From: Xylophilus sp.
GTDB lineage: Bacteria; Pseudomonadota; Gammaproteobacteria; Burkholderiales; Burkholderiaceae_C
Assembly (NCBI GenBank): GCA_009914555.1
Contig: WNDY01000018.1
Span: forward strand, 1 to 64,000
DNA length: 64,000 bases
Direction of reading: 5' to 3'
The position numbers were made by a program, and so were the translations under genes. Every line of letters begins with the position of its first letter. Position 1 is the stretch's first letter. The notes beneath the pieces were generated by a model. That model was given only the letters and a program-made list of their open reading frames with translations. It did no database searches and was not told the origin of the DNA. Of this stretch, positions 43,631 to 52,768 are shown one piece after another.

Positions 43631-46600
43631 GGTAGCCGGCCCGGGCGCGACATGCCCATGCCCGGCACCCAGGCGGTGACGCGGTTGCGTCCGGCGTGCT
43701 TGGACTGGTAGAGCGCGGCGTCGGCCTGGGCCAGACAGGTGTCGGGGCCGACCGTGTCGCGGTCGAGCACGCTGGAGCCGAAGCTCACGGTATAGGCGAT
43801 CCGGCCGGCGCCAGTGGCCACGGGCGCGGCGGCGATGGCCAGCCGCAGCCGCTCGGCCAGCGCGGCGCCGTCGGCGGTGCTGGTGCCCGGCAGCAGGACC
43901 GCGAACTCCTCGCCGCCGAGGCGGCCGGCCAGGTCGCCGCGCCGCAGCTCGCGGCCCAGGAGCGAGGCCAAGTGGCGCAGTACCTCGTCGCCCGCGGCAT
44001 GGCCCCAGGTGTCGTTGACGCGCTTGAAGTGGTCGATGTCGAGCATGAGGACCACGGCCGCCGGCTCGCGGCCGCCGCGCACGGCGTCGTACTCCTGCTG
44101 CAGCCGCAGCATGAACGCGCGTCGGTTGGGCAGGCCGGTGAGGGTGTCGGTGGTGGCCAGCCGTTCCAGCTGCGACTCGCGCTGGCGCCGCGCGGTCACG
44201 TCGCGCACGATCGAGAGCCGGCCCAGCCGCAGGCCGGGCGCGTTCAGCGCGATCTGGTCGATCTCCAGCACCGTGCCGCCGGGCAGCTGCACCTCCAGCC
44301 CCAGCCGGTCGCCGTCGGCGGGCGCGTCGGCCAGCAGCAGCGCCGCAGCCTCGGCCGGCAGGCGCCGGACGAGCGCATCGCGCGGACCGTCGGCCAGAGC
44401 GGTCGGGTCGATGTCCAGCCGCAGCAGCCGGCAGAGCAGGGCGTTGGCGGCGACGATGCGGCCGCCATCGGGGTCGTCCAGCAGCACGCCGCCGGGGAAA
44501 CGGGCGATCAGCGCGCTCAGCCGCTGCTGCGCCAGCGACAGCGCGGCCTGCGCATGGTGGCGCTCGGTGGTGTCGAACAGCGTCCAGATCACGTCGCCGT
44601 CGGGGTCGTCCGGATCGAGCAGCGAGCCATGGGCCTCGAACCAGCGCAGCCCGCCGCCGCGCACCCGTAGCTGCACCTCGCGCTGGACCCAGCCGCGGCT
44701 GCGCAGCAGGGCATAGTCCTGGCCCAGGGTCTCGAAACCCCCGTCGTCGGGATGGATGGCGCGGAAGTTCTGGCCGACCAGCGGCTCGCCCGGCGTGGCG
44801 AAGGCCTGTTCTGCGCGCTCGTTGGCATGCAGGATCCGCCGCTCGGGCGAGGCCACGAAGATCACCGCGCTGCTCTGGTCGAGCAGCGCGCGCACGAGGT
44901 GCTCGGACTCGACCCGCGCGCTGATGTCGCTGTGGGTGCCCAGCATGCGCAGCGGCCGGCCGCCGGCGTCGCGCTCGGTGACCTCGCCGCGCGACTCGAT
45001 CCAGCGCCAGCCGCCCTCGGCGGTGCGCAGTCGGACTTCGGTGCGGTAGTCGCGGCCCTCCTCGAAATGGCCGCGCAGGTCGGCCTGCAGCCGGTTGAGG
45101 TCGCGCGGATGCACCAGCGCGGCGAAGGCGGCGAATGCGTGGATGAAGTCCTCGCCCTCGTAGCCCAGCATCGCGTAGCAGCGCGCGTCCAGGCGGACCA
45201 CGTCGTCGGCGACGTTCCATTCCCACAGGCCGTCCTGCACCGCGTCGACCGTCAGGCGCAGGCGCTGCTCGCTGTCGCGCAGCGCCTCGCCGACCGCGTG
45301 CTCGACGGTCACGTCGTGCAAAAAGCCGTGCCAGAGCACGCCGCCCTCGGGGATGCGCTCGGGGTTGGCATGGCCGTGCACCCAGCGCACCTCGCCGTCG
45401 GCCAGCCGCAGGCGGTATTGGTGGTCCCAGCCCACAAGGTCGCGCGCCGACGCGGCGATGGAGGCGACCAGCCGCCGCACATCGTCGCGGTGCACCAGCC
45501 GCAGCAGCGCGCGGCCGGTGAAGGGGCCTGCGCCCAGCCGGTGCAGTGCACCGAGGCCGGGGCTGGCGAACGGGAAGTCGAGCGCGCCGTCGGACCGCAG
45601 CCGCGCCTGGAACAGCGCGCCGGGCACCTGGGCCACGAGCTTGTGCAGCCGCACTTCGCTGGCGGCCAGCAGTTCGCGGCTGCGCCGGCGCTGCCAGCCG
45701 AGCCAGGCAACCAGCAGGGCGCCGGCCACCACCACCACGGTGCCGATCGCGCTGCGCACCTTGCTGGCGTGCAGCACCGGCTCCAGCGGCGCCATCGCGG
45801 CGCTGCGGTCCAGCCCAGCGCTCACCACCATCGGATAGCCCTGCGTGCGGCTCCAGGCGTAGTAGCGGCGCACGCCGTCCACGGTGGCCGTCACCTCGTA
45901 GTTGCCGTGGCTGTTGTGCCGATCGGTCAGCAGGCTGCGGCCGGCCGGCAGCACCGAGCCGAGCACCTCGGCGTCCTTGGTCGACCGCGCGAGGTAGACG
46001 CCGTCGTCGCGCACCAGCAGCGCCACGTCGTTGGGCTGGTCGAACACCTCGCGGAAGAAGCCCGAGAGGTAGGACGGCGAGACCGACAGGATCACGATGC
46101 CGGCGAATGCGCCGTCGTGCTCGATGGCGCGGGTGATCGGAATGCCCCAGCGCTTCGACACCCGCCCCAGCACGGGCCGGCCGACGTACATCGCGCCTGC
46201 CGCCACCTGCCCGCTGGCATGCACCGCGAAATGCTCGCGGTCCGTTACATTGGCGGGCACCGGCGGCCGCCCGCCGGTCAGGTTCGAATAGACCACGTCG
46301 CCCTGGGCATCGACGATCGCCACCTGCTGCACCGCACCGCGGGGAAAGGTCTCCTCGATCGAATGCACCGCGAGCAGGAAGGCGGCCTGGTCACCAGCCT
46401 CGTAGCTCGCCGTCAGGTTGCGCGTGGTGTAGTCCAGCCCCGAGAACAGCGTGCTGACCTGCGTGGCCAGCGCCCGCGCCACCTGGCCGACGCGCAGCTG
46501 TGTCTGCTCCTGCAGATGCGCACGCTGGGTCTGGTGGCCGTCGAGCAGCGCCATCCAGTAGAGCGCGCAGCCCGCGCCGACGACCGACAGGCCCGCGGCC

Positions 46601-46674
46601 GTGCGCCAGGCCGCGCGCGAGAGCGCCGGCATCCGCAGGGACGGTGGCAGGCGCGGAAAGGCGGGCGGTTTCAT
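43615..46674 (-). CDS. Membrane PAS/GGDEF diguanylate cyclase
   Basis: 1019 aa. Transmembrane helix near residues 18-40, a periplasmic sensor (about 45-290, Cache-like: YTTRNLTASYEAGDQAAF, ITRAIEHDGAFAGIVILSVSPSYLSGFF), a second helix (IGTVVVVAGALLVAWLGW), then several PAS/PAC modules and a C-terminal GGDEF domain with DTLTGLPNRRAF, DIDHFKRVNDTWGHAAGDEVL and RLGGEEFAVLL. The GGEEF site is intact, so c-di-GMP synthesis is expected; there is no EAL domain. ATG 46674 overlaps the stop of a small repeat-encoded ORF. Confidence 0.92.
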   Translation of the reverse strand: MKPPAFPRLPPSLRMPALSRAAWRTAAGLSVVGAGCALYWMALLDGHQTQRAHLQEQTQLRVGQVARALATQVSTLFSGLDYTTRNLTASYEAGDQAAFLLAVHSIEETFPRGAVQQVAIVDAQGDVVYSNLTGGRPPVPANVTDREHFAVHASGQVAAGAMYVGRPVLGRVSKRWGIPITRAIEHDGAFAGIVILSVSPSYLSGFFREVFDQPNDVALLVRDDGVYLARSTKDAEVLGSVLPAGRSLLTDRHNSHGNYEVTATVDGVRRYYAWSRTQGYPMVVSAGLDRSAAMAPLEPVLHASKVRSAIGTVVVVAGALLVAWLGWQRRRSRELLAASEVRLHKLVAQVPGALFQARLRSDGALDFPFASPGLGALHRLGAGPFTGRALLRLVHRDDVRRLVASIAASARDLVGWDHQYRLRLADGEVRWVHGHANPERIPEGGVLWHGFLHDVTVEHAVGEALRDSEQRLRLTVDAVQDGLWEWNVADDVVRLDARCYAMLGYEGEDFIHAFAAFAALVHPRDLNRLQADLRGHFEEGRDYRTEVRLRTAEGGWRWIESRGEVTERDAGGRPLRMLGTHSDISARVESEHLVRALLDQSSAVIFVASPERRILHANERAEQAFATPGEPLVGQNFRAIHPDDGGFETLGQDYALLRSRGWVQREVQLRVRGGGLRWFEAHGSLLDPDDPDGDVIWTLFDTTERHHAQAALSLAQQRLSALIARFPGGVLLDDPDGGRIVAANALLCRLLRLDIDPTALADGPRDALVRRLPAEAAALLLADAPADGDRLGLEVQLPGGTVLEIDQIALNAPGLRLGRLSIVRDVTARRQRESQLERLATTDTLTGLPNRRAFMLRLQQEYDAVRGGREPAAVVLMLDIDHFKRVNDTWGHAAGDEVLRHLASLLGRELRRGDLAGRLGGEEFAVLLPGTSTADGAALAERLRLAIAAAPVATGAGRIAYTVSFGSSVLDRDTVGPDTCLAQADAALYQSKHAGRNRVTAWVPGMGMSRPGRLPYTLV

Positions 46675-46817
46675 CGTGTTCGTGCGGCGGGCCGTGGTCC
46701 ACCTGCGCCTTCGGCTGCGGTGCGAGCGCCTTCGGGCGGCCGGGCGGCGTGCGATATCGAAGCACCTGCGCCTCCGGCTGCGGTGCAAGCGCCTTCGGGC
46801 GGCCGGGCGGCGCTCAT
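46671..46817 (-). CDS. 48-codon ORF made of two ARPPEGA repeats, linking mobA to the GGDEF gene
   Basis: Starts with ATG 46817 overlapping the mobA TGA and stops with a TGA overlapping the ATG of the GGDEF gene (both as ATGA). It encodes MSAARPPEGACTAAGGAG, then a second unit HAARPPEGARTAAEGAGG, then a basic tail. The two DNA units (46766-46813 and 46700-46748) are near-identical. Probably no functional protein; it may carry ribosomes from mobA to the next gene. Expression is inferred only from the overlaps. Confidence 0.45.
   Translation of the reverse strand: MSAARPPEGACTAAGGAGASISHAARPPEGARTAAEGAGGPRPAARTR
46700..46813 (-). repeat. ARPPEGA-type GC-rich repeats, two tandem units
   Basis: Two units of GCCGCCCGGCCGCCCGAAGG followed by CGC(T)TGCACCGCAGCC.GAGGCGCAGGTG (minus-strand reading), at 46813-46766 and 46748-46700. 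A third unit lies at 47500-47450 between moaA and mobA. Each has a GAAGG core that could act as a ribosome-binding site. Confidence 0.75.
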
Positions 46818-47437
46818 GGACCGTGGCGCTCCCATGCACTCAGTTCGTCGAGGGTGTTGGCGTTGGCGAAGGCCGTGGGGTCGTCGCCCGGCGCATCGAA
46901 GCGCGCCACCGCCGGCCGGTGGGCGGCCATCCAGGCGCCGACCTTGCGGCCGCCGCTGGCGAGGTAGGCCGCCAGATCGTCGCGCAGCGATGCGTGCAGC
47001 AGGGCGAAGACGGGCTGGTCGCGCAGCCGGTCGCCGCCGCTGCCGCCGCCGGGGCCGGCCGCGTGGGCGAGCAGGGCGTCCTGGTGTTGCGCGGCCTTCA
47101 GCAGGCGGGCGACCAGGTCGGCCGGAAAGTACGGCGCGTCGCAGGGCACGGTGACCAGCCAGTCCGTGGTGCAATGGGCCAGGCCGGCCAGCATGCCGGC
47201 CAGCGGCCCGGCAAAGCCGCCGTCCGCGTCGGGCCAGACGGGCACGCCCAGGGCGCCGTAGCGGTCGAGGTGCCGGTTGGCGCTGATGGCCAGCCGCTGC
47301 GCCTGGGGGCGCAGGCGCAGCAGGGCGCGCGCGGCCAGCGTCGCGCCGCCGAATGCCTGCAGTCCCTTGTCCACGCCGCCCATGCGGCTGCCGCGCCCGC
47401 CGGCGAGCACCAGGCCGGTGATGGCGCCGGCACGCAT
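46814..47437 (-). CDS. mobA: Molybdenum cofactor guanylyltransferase
   Basis: 207 aa. Nucleotide-binding LAGGRGSRMGGVDKGLQAFGG at 10-30, then PVWPDADGGFAGPLAGMLAGL and VTVPCDAPYFP with the metal-binding Asp. It adds GMP to molybdopterin to make MGD. ATG 47437 has GAAGG 10 bases upstream. An in-frame ATG at 47500, overlapping the moaA TGA, would add the repeat-encoded [21 protein letters not shown]; which start is used is open. Confidence 0.93.
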   Translation of the reverse strand: MRAGAITGLVLAGGRGSRMGGVDKGLQAFGGATLAARALLRLRPQAQRLAISANRHLDRYGALGVPVWPDADGGFAGPLAGMLAGLAHCTTDWLVTVPCDAPYFPADLVARLLKAAQHQDALLAHAAGPGGGSGGDRLRDQPVFALLHASLRDDLAAYLASGGRKVGAWMAAHRPAVARFDAPGDDPTAFANANTLDELSAWERHGP

Positions 47438-47449
47438 GGGGCGACCTTC

Positions 47450-47500
47450 GCCCTGGCGGGCTGCGGTACGAGCGCTTTCGGACGGCCGGGTGGCGCTCAT
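47450..47500 (-). repeat. ARPPEGA-type repeat unit between moaA and mobA
   Basis: Minus-strand ATGAGCGCCACCCGGCCGTC, then CGAAAGCGCTCGTACCGCAGCCC. Diverged copy of the two units after mobA. It begins precisely at the moaA stop, with the ATG overlapping TGA, and stays in frame with mobA. Confidence 0.7.
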
Positions 47501-48648
47501 CCGCCGATGTAGCTCATCTCGATGCGCTGGCCAGCCGCCGGGGCGGCGCGGGCAGCGAGGCTGGCGCGCAGTTCGGAGTAGCGGTCGCCGCGGCCCTGCC
47601 AGATGCCGGCCACGGCGGCGGCGAGCTCGGCATCGTCGGCACCGCCGCGCAGCAGGTGGCGCAGGTCGTGGCCCTCGCTGGCGAAGAGGCAGAGGAACAG
47701 GCGCCCCTCGGTCGAGAGGCGGGCGCGACTGCAATCGCCGCAGAAGGCCTCGGTCACGCTGCCGATGGTGCCGATCTCGCCGGCTGCCGGGTCGTGCCTG
47801 CCGTCGGTGCCGGCATAGCCCCAGCGGCGCGCGGTCTCGCCGGCGCTCGAAGGCTCCAGCTCGACCAGGGGGTATGCGCTGCTGATGCACTCGATGACGG
47901 CGTTGGAGGGGTATACCTCCGAGAGGTCCCAGCCGTTAGTCGAGCCGACATCCATGTATTCGATGAAGCGCAGCACCACGCCGCTGCCGCGAAAGTGGCG
48001 CGCCATCGGCAGCACCTGGCCGTCGTTCACGCCGCGGCGCACCACCATGTTGACCTTGACCGGACCGAGCCCGGCGGCCTGGGCGGCGGCGATGCCGTCG
48101 AGTACCGCGGCCACGGGGAAGTCCACGTCGTTCATGCGCCGGAACACCGGCTCGTCGATCGCGTCGAGGCTGACCGTCACGCGCGAGAGGCCGGCATCTT
48201 TGAGCACCTGCGCCTTGCGCGCCAGCAGGGAGCCGTTGGTCGTCAGCGCGATCTCGGGCGCCGTGCCGTCGGGCCGGCGCAGGGCCGCCAGCTGGGCCAC
48301 GAGCAACTCGACGTTGCGCCGCAGCAGCGGCTCGCCGCCGGTCAGGCGCAGCTTGCGCACGCCCAGCGGCAGGAAGACGCGGGCCAGCCGCGCGATCTCC
48401 TCGAAGTTCAGCAGCGCCGCATGGGGCAGGTAGGGATAATCCTTGCCGAACACTTCCTTGGGCATGCAGTAGCCGCAGCGGAAGTTGCATCGGTCGGTGA
48501 CGCTGATGCGCAGGTCCGTCAGCGGCCGCCCACGCAGGTCGCGCACCGCGCCAGCCGAAGGCACGCCGCCGGACGTCCGGCGCGGCGCAGCGCGGCGCGC
48601 ATCCACCACCGGGATGACGCGGCGCTGCGGGACGAGTGGAGGGGTCAT
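47497..48648 (-). CDS. moaA: GTP 3',8-cyclase (molybdenum cofactor step 1)
   Basis: 383 aa radical-SAM enzyme. N-terminal cluster CNFRCGYC (C54, C58, C61) and C-terminal cluster [21 protein letters not shown], with [11 protein letters not shown] between. Ends in a GG pair (SYIGG), as MoaA needs. It converts GTP to the cyclic pterin precursor. Forms an operon with mobA; N-terminal 40 residues are longer than in E. coli. Start at ATG 48648. Confidence 0.95.
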   Translation of the reverse strand: MTPPLVPQRRVIPVVDARRAAPRRTSGGVPSAGAVRDLRGRPLTDLRISVTDRCNFRCGYCMPKEVFGKDYPYLPHAALLNFEEIARLARVFLPLGVRKLRLTGGEPLLRRNVELLVAQLAALRRPDGTAPEIALTTNGSLLARKAQVLKDAGLSRVTVSLDAIDEPVFRRMNDVDFPVAAVLDGIAAAQAAGLGPVKVNMVVRRGVNDGQVLPMARHFRGSGVVLRFIEYMDVGSTNGWDLSEVYPSNAVIECISSAYPLVELEPSSAGETARRWGYAGTDGRHDPAAGEIGTIGSVTEAFCGDCSRARLSTEGRLFLCLFASEGHDLRHLLRGGADDAELAAAVAGIWQGRGDRYSELRASLAARAAPAAGQRIEMSYIGG

Positions 48649-48731
48649 GCCGCCGATTGTGCCGCGCGCTGGCGTCCCTGGGGGCGCAGGCCGGGCAATC
48701 CCTGCGGCAGCTACGGTTGGCAACGTTTGAA

Positions 48732-48750
48732 ATGTCCGCGAAATGGACAT
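48732..48750. promoter_or_regulatory. Inverted repeat ATGTCC-N7-GGACAT in the moaA-orf intergenic region
   Basis: Perfect 6-bp arms 13 bp apart centre to centre, next to the Fur-like box and 84 bp upstream of moaA. It could be an operator for moaA or for the sodA operon. The regulator is unknown. Confidence 0.4.
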
Positions 48751-48751
48751 A

Positions 48752-48770
48752 ACAAATAAGAACCATTACC
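48752..48770 (+). promoter_or_regulatory. Fur-like box upstream of the orf-sodA genes
   Basis: ACAAATAAGAACCATTACC matches the 19-bp Fur consensus at 12 positions and is a clear AT-rich island. It lies about 90 bp before the hypothetical gene that precedes sodA. In pseudomonads an orfX-sodA operon is Fur-repressed, which supports the reading. Site strength is unproven. Confidence 0.5.
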
Positions 48771-48859
48771 ACCCCTCAGTCCGAATACGCAGATGTCGCA
48801 TCCACGCAAAGGGCGCGCCGGCCACCGTTCTCCAAGGTGGGCCGGCGGTCATTCTTCGT

Positions 48860-49351
48860 ATGGACCATCCACCACCCCCCGGACTCTTCTCCGTGGTGAC
48901 GCCGGATGCCACGGGCAGCGCCACGCTGCCGCAGTGGCAGGACACGACGCGCCGCGCCATCGCCTGTGCCGCCGAGGGCCACCTTGCCGCCGCGCGGCAG
49001 CTGCATGCCCAGGCCCTCGGCATCGCCCGCGCACTGCTGGCGGGCGGGCAGGCCGCCGCCCGTCCGGACGACTGCCTGGCTGCGCTGGTCGTGGCCCACC
49101 ACAACCTGGCCGACGTCCTGGCCGCGCTCGGCGCGCAGGCGCTGGCTGTCGACGAACTCTGCGCCGCCCACGACACCCTGCGCACCCTGGTGCGCGACGC
49201 GGCGGCCGACCCCGCACTGCGGCAGGCGGCCTGGCGCCACCACCGCGAGACCCATGCCGCCCTGCTGCTGTACCTGCGCGCCCACGGCCCCGACGACGCC
49301 ATCGCGCGCTGCCTCGCGGCCGACGCCGATCCGGCGGAGACTGCGCACTGA
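48860..49351 (+). CDS. Hypothetical helical protein upstream of sodA (OrfX-like position)
   Basis: 163 aa, nearly all helical and Ala/Leu/His-rich. It contains TPR-like repeats: [62 protein letters not shown], and [20 protein letters not shown]. Histidines are abundant (about 11). Its position between a Fur-like box and sodA matches the orfX gene of fumC-orfX-sodA operons in pseudomonads. Function unknown. ATG 48860 is preferred; the open frame extends upstream through the promoter region. Confidence 0.7.
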   Translation: MDHPPPPGLFSVVTPDATGSATLPQWQDTTRRAIACAAEGHLAAARQLHAQALGIARALLAGGQAAARPDDCLAALVVAHHNLADVLAALGAQALAVDELCAAHDTLRTLVRDAAADPALRQAAWRHHRETHAALLLYLRAHGPDDAIARCLAADADPAETAH

Positions 49352-49407
49352 TCCCGAGAACCCCCGTCGTCCCTTCTCCAACCACCAACCCTCCGAGGAA
49401 ACCCGCC

Positions 49408-50034
49408 ATGCCCTACACGCTTCCCCCGCTGCCTTATTCGTACGACGCGCTGGAGCCGCACATCGACGCCCAGACGTCGGAGATCCACTACTCCAAGCAC
49501 CACCAGACCTACGTCAACAACCTCAACGCGGCGCTCAAGGACACGCCGCACGACGGCAAGCCGGTCGAAGAGCTGCTGCGCGGCCTCGACAAGCTGCCGC
49601 AGGACGTGCAGACGGCGGTGCGCAACAACGGCGGCGGCCACTACAACCACAGCCTGTTCTGGACCGTGCTCTCGCCCAACGGCGGCGGCAAGCCCGAGGG
49701 CGAACTGGCCCAGGCCATCGATCGCGACCTGGGCGGCTTCGACGCCTTCAAGGAAGCCTTCACCAAGGCCGCCGTCAGCCGCTTCGGCAGCGGCTGGGCC
49801 TGGCTGTCGGTCGACAAGGCCGGCAAGCTGGCCGTGGAGAGCAGCGTCAACCAGGACAGCCCCATCGTTGCCAGCGTCGGCTCGGGCAGCACGCCCATCC
49901 TCGGCCTGGACGTGTGGGAACACGCCTACTACCTGAAGTACCAGAACCGCCGTCCGGAGTACATCGCCGCGTTCTACAACGTCGTGAACTGGCCCGAGGT
50001 GGCGCGCCGCTACGCCGAGGCCCGCAAGGGCTGA
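49408..50034 (+). CDS. sodA: Manganese-type superoxide dismutase
   Basis: 208 aa. Metal ligands H27, H81, D168 and H172 ([18 protein letters not shown]). [11 protein letters not shown] and the NQDSP motif (about 148-152) point to the Mn rather than Fe type. It removes superoxide in the cytoplasm. A strong GAGGAA precedes the start. The upstream Fur-like box would raise expression under iron limitation, when a manganese enzyme is useful. Fe or cambialistic use cannot be excluded from sequence. Confidence 0.95.
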   Translation: MPYTLPPLPYSYDALEPHIDAQTSEIHYSKHHQTYVNNLNAALKDTPHDGKPVEELLRGLDKLPQDVQTAVRNNGGGHYNHSLFWTVLSPNGGGKPEGELAQAIDRDLGGFDAFKEAFTKAAVSRFGSGWAWLSVDKAGKLAVESSVNQDSPIVASVGSGSTPILGLDVWEHAYYLKYQNRRPEYIAAFYNVVNWPEVARRYAEARKG

Positions 50035-50093
50035 GCAGAGCCGCGCCGCCGCCGGGAACACCGAGAACAGCCGCACCCGAGGAACCTCGCCCG

Positions 50094-50999
50094 ATGGCAT
50101 CCGAGCCCCTTCCACCGCCCGAACGGCGGGTCGCCGCTTCGAATCCGCGCCCCTGGATCGGCGCGGCCATCGTGCTGGCCGGCGCGCTGGTGCTGGCCGC
50201 GCAGGCATGGCAGTTCATCGTGGTGCGGCCGGTGGTGCTCGACGCGCTGCTCGGCGGTTCGGTGGCGGCGCTGGCGACGGCGCTCGGCACGCTGCCGGTG
50301 GTGTTCTCGCAGCGTCTGTCCGAGCGGGCGCAGGATACGCTGTTCGGCTTTGGCGCCGGCGTCATGCTGGCGGCCTGCGCGTTCTCGCTGGTGATCCCCG
50401 GCATCGCCGCGGCCCAGGCCCAGGGCCTGGGCAAGTGGGGCTCCGGCGGCGTGGTCGGCGGCGCGCTGCTGCTCGGCGCGGCCACGCTGCTGCTCATGGA
50501 ACGGGTGCTGCCGCACGAGCACTTCATCAAGGGCGTGGAAGGGCAGAGCGCGCGCACGCTGCGCCGCACCTGGCTGTTCGTCTTCGCCATCACGCTGCAC
50601 AACCTGCCCGAAGGCCTGGCCATCGGCGTCGGCTATGCCGGCAACGACGGCCTGCGTGCCAGCGCGCTGGCCACCGGCATCTCCATCCAGGACGTGCCCG
50701 AAGGGCTGGTCGTGGCCGTCGCGCTGCTGGCTGCAGGCTACCGGCGCTCGCTCGCGGTCGGGCTCGGCATGGCCTCCGGCCTGGTCGAACCGGTGGGTGC
50801 GGTGGTCGGCGCCGGCATCATCAGCTATTCGGCCGTCCTGCTGCCCTGGGGCCTGGGCTTCGCGGCCGGTGCGATGCTGTTCGTCATCAGCCACGAGATC
50901 ATTCCCGAATCCCACCGCAAGGGCCACGAGGCCTGGGCCACCGGCGGGCTCATGCTGGGCTTCGTCATCATGATGCTGCTGGACACGGCGCTCGGCTAG
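50094..50999 (+). CDS. ZIP-family metal transporter
   Basis: 301 aa with about 8 membrane segments. Metal-site helices show FAITLHNLPEGLAIGVGY and ISIQDVPEGLVVAVALL, the HNxPEG and DxPEG motifs of ZupT/GufA-like transporters, and a late FVISHEIIPESHRKGHE. It would import Zn2+, Mn2+ or Fe2+. It follows sodA by 59 bp in the same direction, so manganese delivery to SodA is an attractive but unproven idea. Its stop overlaps the convergent TauE/SafE gene by 4 bp. Confidence 0.9.
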   Translation: MASEPLPPPERRVAASNPRPWIGAAIVLAGALVLAAQAWQFIVVRPVVLDALLGGSVAALATALGTLPVVFSQRLSERAQDTLFGFGAGVMLAACAFSLVIPGIAAAQAQGLGKWGSGGVVGGALLLGAATLLLMERVLPHEHFIKGVEGQSARTLRRTWLFVFAITLHNLPEGLAIGVGYAGNDGLRASALATGISIQDVPEGLVVAVALLAAGYRRSLAVGLGMASGLVEPVGAVVGAGIISYSAVLLPWGLGFAAGAMLFVISHEIIPESHRKGHEAWATGGLMLGFVIMMLLDTALG

Positions 51000-51769
51000 G
51001 CCAGCCACCAGCGCATCAGCAGAGCCACGCCCGAGCACAGCACTACGCCGTGGACCACGGCGAGGAATTGCTCCCGCGACAGGCGCAGCACCAGCCTGCG
51101 GCCGATGGCCGTACCCACCAGCATCGCGGGCGCCAACACCGCGGCCAGCAGCAGCAGGCGCACATCGGCATACACGCCGGCCCCTGCGAACAGCACGACC
51201 CGCGTGAGCGTGGACAGGCCGATCAAGGTGCTCTGGGTGACACGCAGGCGCTCCTTGTCTGCCACCCGGCCGCCGAGGTAGATCGCATACAGAAAGCCGC
51301 CGCTGCCGAACAGCGCCGAGAAGACACCGCCCACCAGCCCGAAGGGTAGGGCGGCCCGGGGCGTCCAGGCTTTCGGCGCCCGCGGGCGCCGCAGGGCGTG
51401 CAGCGCATAGCCGCAGGCGAACAGGCCCAGGGCGAGCAGCAACGCCTGCGGCCGGGTGGAAAGCAGGAGCGCCGCGCCGGCCAGGCTGCCGGCCGCCATC
51501 CAGGGCAGCAGGCGCATCAGTTCCGCACGGTCGGCCTGGCGCCCGCGCCGCACCACGTTGCCGGCCGCCGCGGCCAGGTCCAGCAGGGCCAGCAGCGGCA
51601 CCACCACCGACAGAGGGACGAACTGCGCCAGCACCGGACCGGTCACCAGGGCCGTGCCGAAACCGGCGATGCCGAAGATCACATAGGCACCGGCCAATGC
51701 CAGCGTGATGGCAGCCAGCGGTGCCCATCCGAGTTGCAGGACAGAAAAGAAGTCGATAGGTGAAAGCAC
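50996..51769 (-). CDS. Sulfite exporter TauE/SafE family membrane protein
   Basis: 257 aa, about 8 helices. Family marks: AGAYVIFGIAGFGTALVTGPVLAQFVPL and GLVGGVFSALFGSGGFLYAIYLGGR, two related halves. Members export sulfite or organic anions, but the substrate here is unknown. It is the third gene of a minus-strand series thiolase-LysR-TauE; a 95-bp gap precedes it. Confidence 0.88.
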   Translation of the reverse strand: MLSPIDFFSVLQLGWAPLAAITLALAGAYVIFGIAGFGTALVTGPVLAQFVPLSVVVPLLALLDLAAAAGNVVRRGRQADRAELMRLLPWMAAGSLAGAALLLSTRPQALLLALGLFACGYALHALRRPRAPKAWTPRAALPFGLVGGVFSALFGSGGFLYAIYLGGRVADKERLRVTQSTLIGLSTLTRVVLFAGAGVYADVRLLLLAAVLAPAMLVGTAIGRRLVLRLSREQFLAVVHGVVLCSGVALLMRWWLA

Positions 51770-51864
51770 GGCAGCGGCAAGGACGAAAAGCGATGGGAAC
51801 GCCCACTCTAGGGCGCCGCGCCCTCTCGATCCAATGCTGTTTCAGGCCGGCACCCAGCGCAGAA

Positions 51865-52764
51865 TCAGCTGGCTGGTGCGCCGCTGAACGCCGCCTGCAA
51901 GCCCTCGGCAAAGCGCGCCACGCGGGGTGCGCAGCCTTCGCGCACGAGCAGCAGCACGGTGCTGCGAGCACCTTCCAGCGCGGCGACATGCAGGCCCGGC
52001 GGCGCCTGGTCGGCCATGGACTGCGGCACGACCGCAACGCCGAAGCCTGCCTGCACCAGCGCCAGCTGGCTCCATTTGCGCGACCGGGCACGGGCCGACA
52101 TCGGCTCGAAGCCCGCAGCCCGGCACAGCTCGGCCACCGCATGCGACAGCCCGCCCCGCTCGCGGTGCGGCACGGCCACGAACGGTTCGCGCCGCAATGC
52201 GGCGATCGACACCGATGCGTGTGCCGCGAGCACATGGTCCGCTGGCACGACGACGGCCAGCGGCTCGTCCCACAGCGCGATCTGCTGCACCTGCGGAAAG
52301 CGGCGCAGCAGCGGCGCCCGGGCCAGGCCGATGTCGGCCCGGCCTTCGCCGATTTCACGGGCCTGCTGCTCCGACGACGCGGTCGCCACCTCGACCACCA
52401 GGCCCGGATGCGCATCGAGATGGCGGCGGAGGAAGCGCTGCACCGCCCCGCCGAGCGGCACCGAGGAGGAGTGCAGTAGCTGCACCGTACCGTCCAGCCC
52501 GCGCTGCGCGTGGCGCGCCTCGACGGCGGCCTCGTCCAGCGCCGCCAGGATGCGCCGGGCCGAGACGTGCAGCGAATGGCCGGCCGGCGTCGGCTCCAGC
52601 CCACGCGCACCACGCACCAGCAGCGGCACGCCGAGCAACGCCTCCATGTCCTTGACCTGCCGGCTCAGGGCCGACTGCGCGATGAAAAGCCGCTCGGCCG
52701 CCGCGCTGAAGCTGCCGGCTTCGACGATCTCGGTGAAATAGCGCAGCTGGCGGTGCGTGAGCAC
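51865..52764 (-). CDS. LysR-family transcriptional regulator
   Basis: 299 aa. N-terminal helix-turn-helix LRYFTEIVEAGSFSAAAERLFIAQSALSRQVKDMEALLG, then the periplasmic-binding-protein-like effector domain (about 90-295). It begins only 4 bp after the thiolase stop, so it is co-transcribed with it rather than divergent from a target, which is unusual for LysR genes. It may control the thiolase or the TauE/SafE exporter downstream. Effector unknown. Confidence 0.92.
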   Translation of the reverse strand: MLTHRQLRYFTEIVEAGSFSAAAERLFIAQSALSRQVKDMEALLGVPLLVRGARGLEPTPAGHSLHVSARRILAALDEAAVEARHAQRGLDGTVQLLHSSSVPLGGAVQRFLRRHLDAHPGLVVEVATASSEQQAREIGEGRADIGLARAPLLRRFPQVQQIALWDEPLAVVVPADHVLAAHASVSIAALRREPFVAVPHRERGGLSHAVAELCRAAGFEPMSARARSRKWSQLALVQAGFGVAVVPQSMADQAPPGLHVAALEGARSTVLLLVREGCAPRVARFAEGLQAAFSGAPAS

Positions 52765-52768
52765 CGCG

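Noticed and set aside
39926-45226. A 1766-codon open frame covering mltD, gloB and part of the GGDEF gene
   Set aside because: It continues upstream of the MltD signal peptide without any domain content and crosses genes in other frames; only 39926-41473 is real.
47868-47914. GGGGGTAT and AGGGGTAT in moaA as a further paired element
   Set aside because: Spacing is 40 bp, not 53, and the bases encode residues that align with the normal MoaA sequence (VYPS, AYPL), so they look coding-driven.
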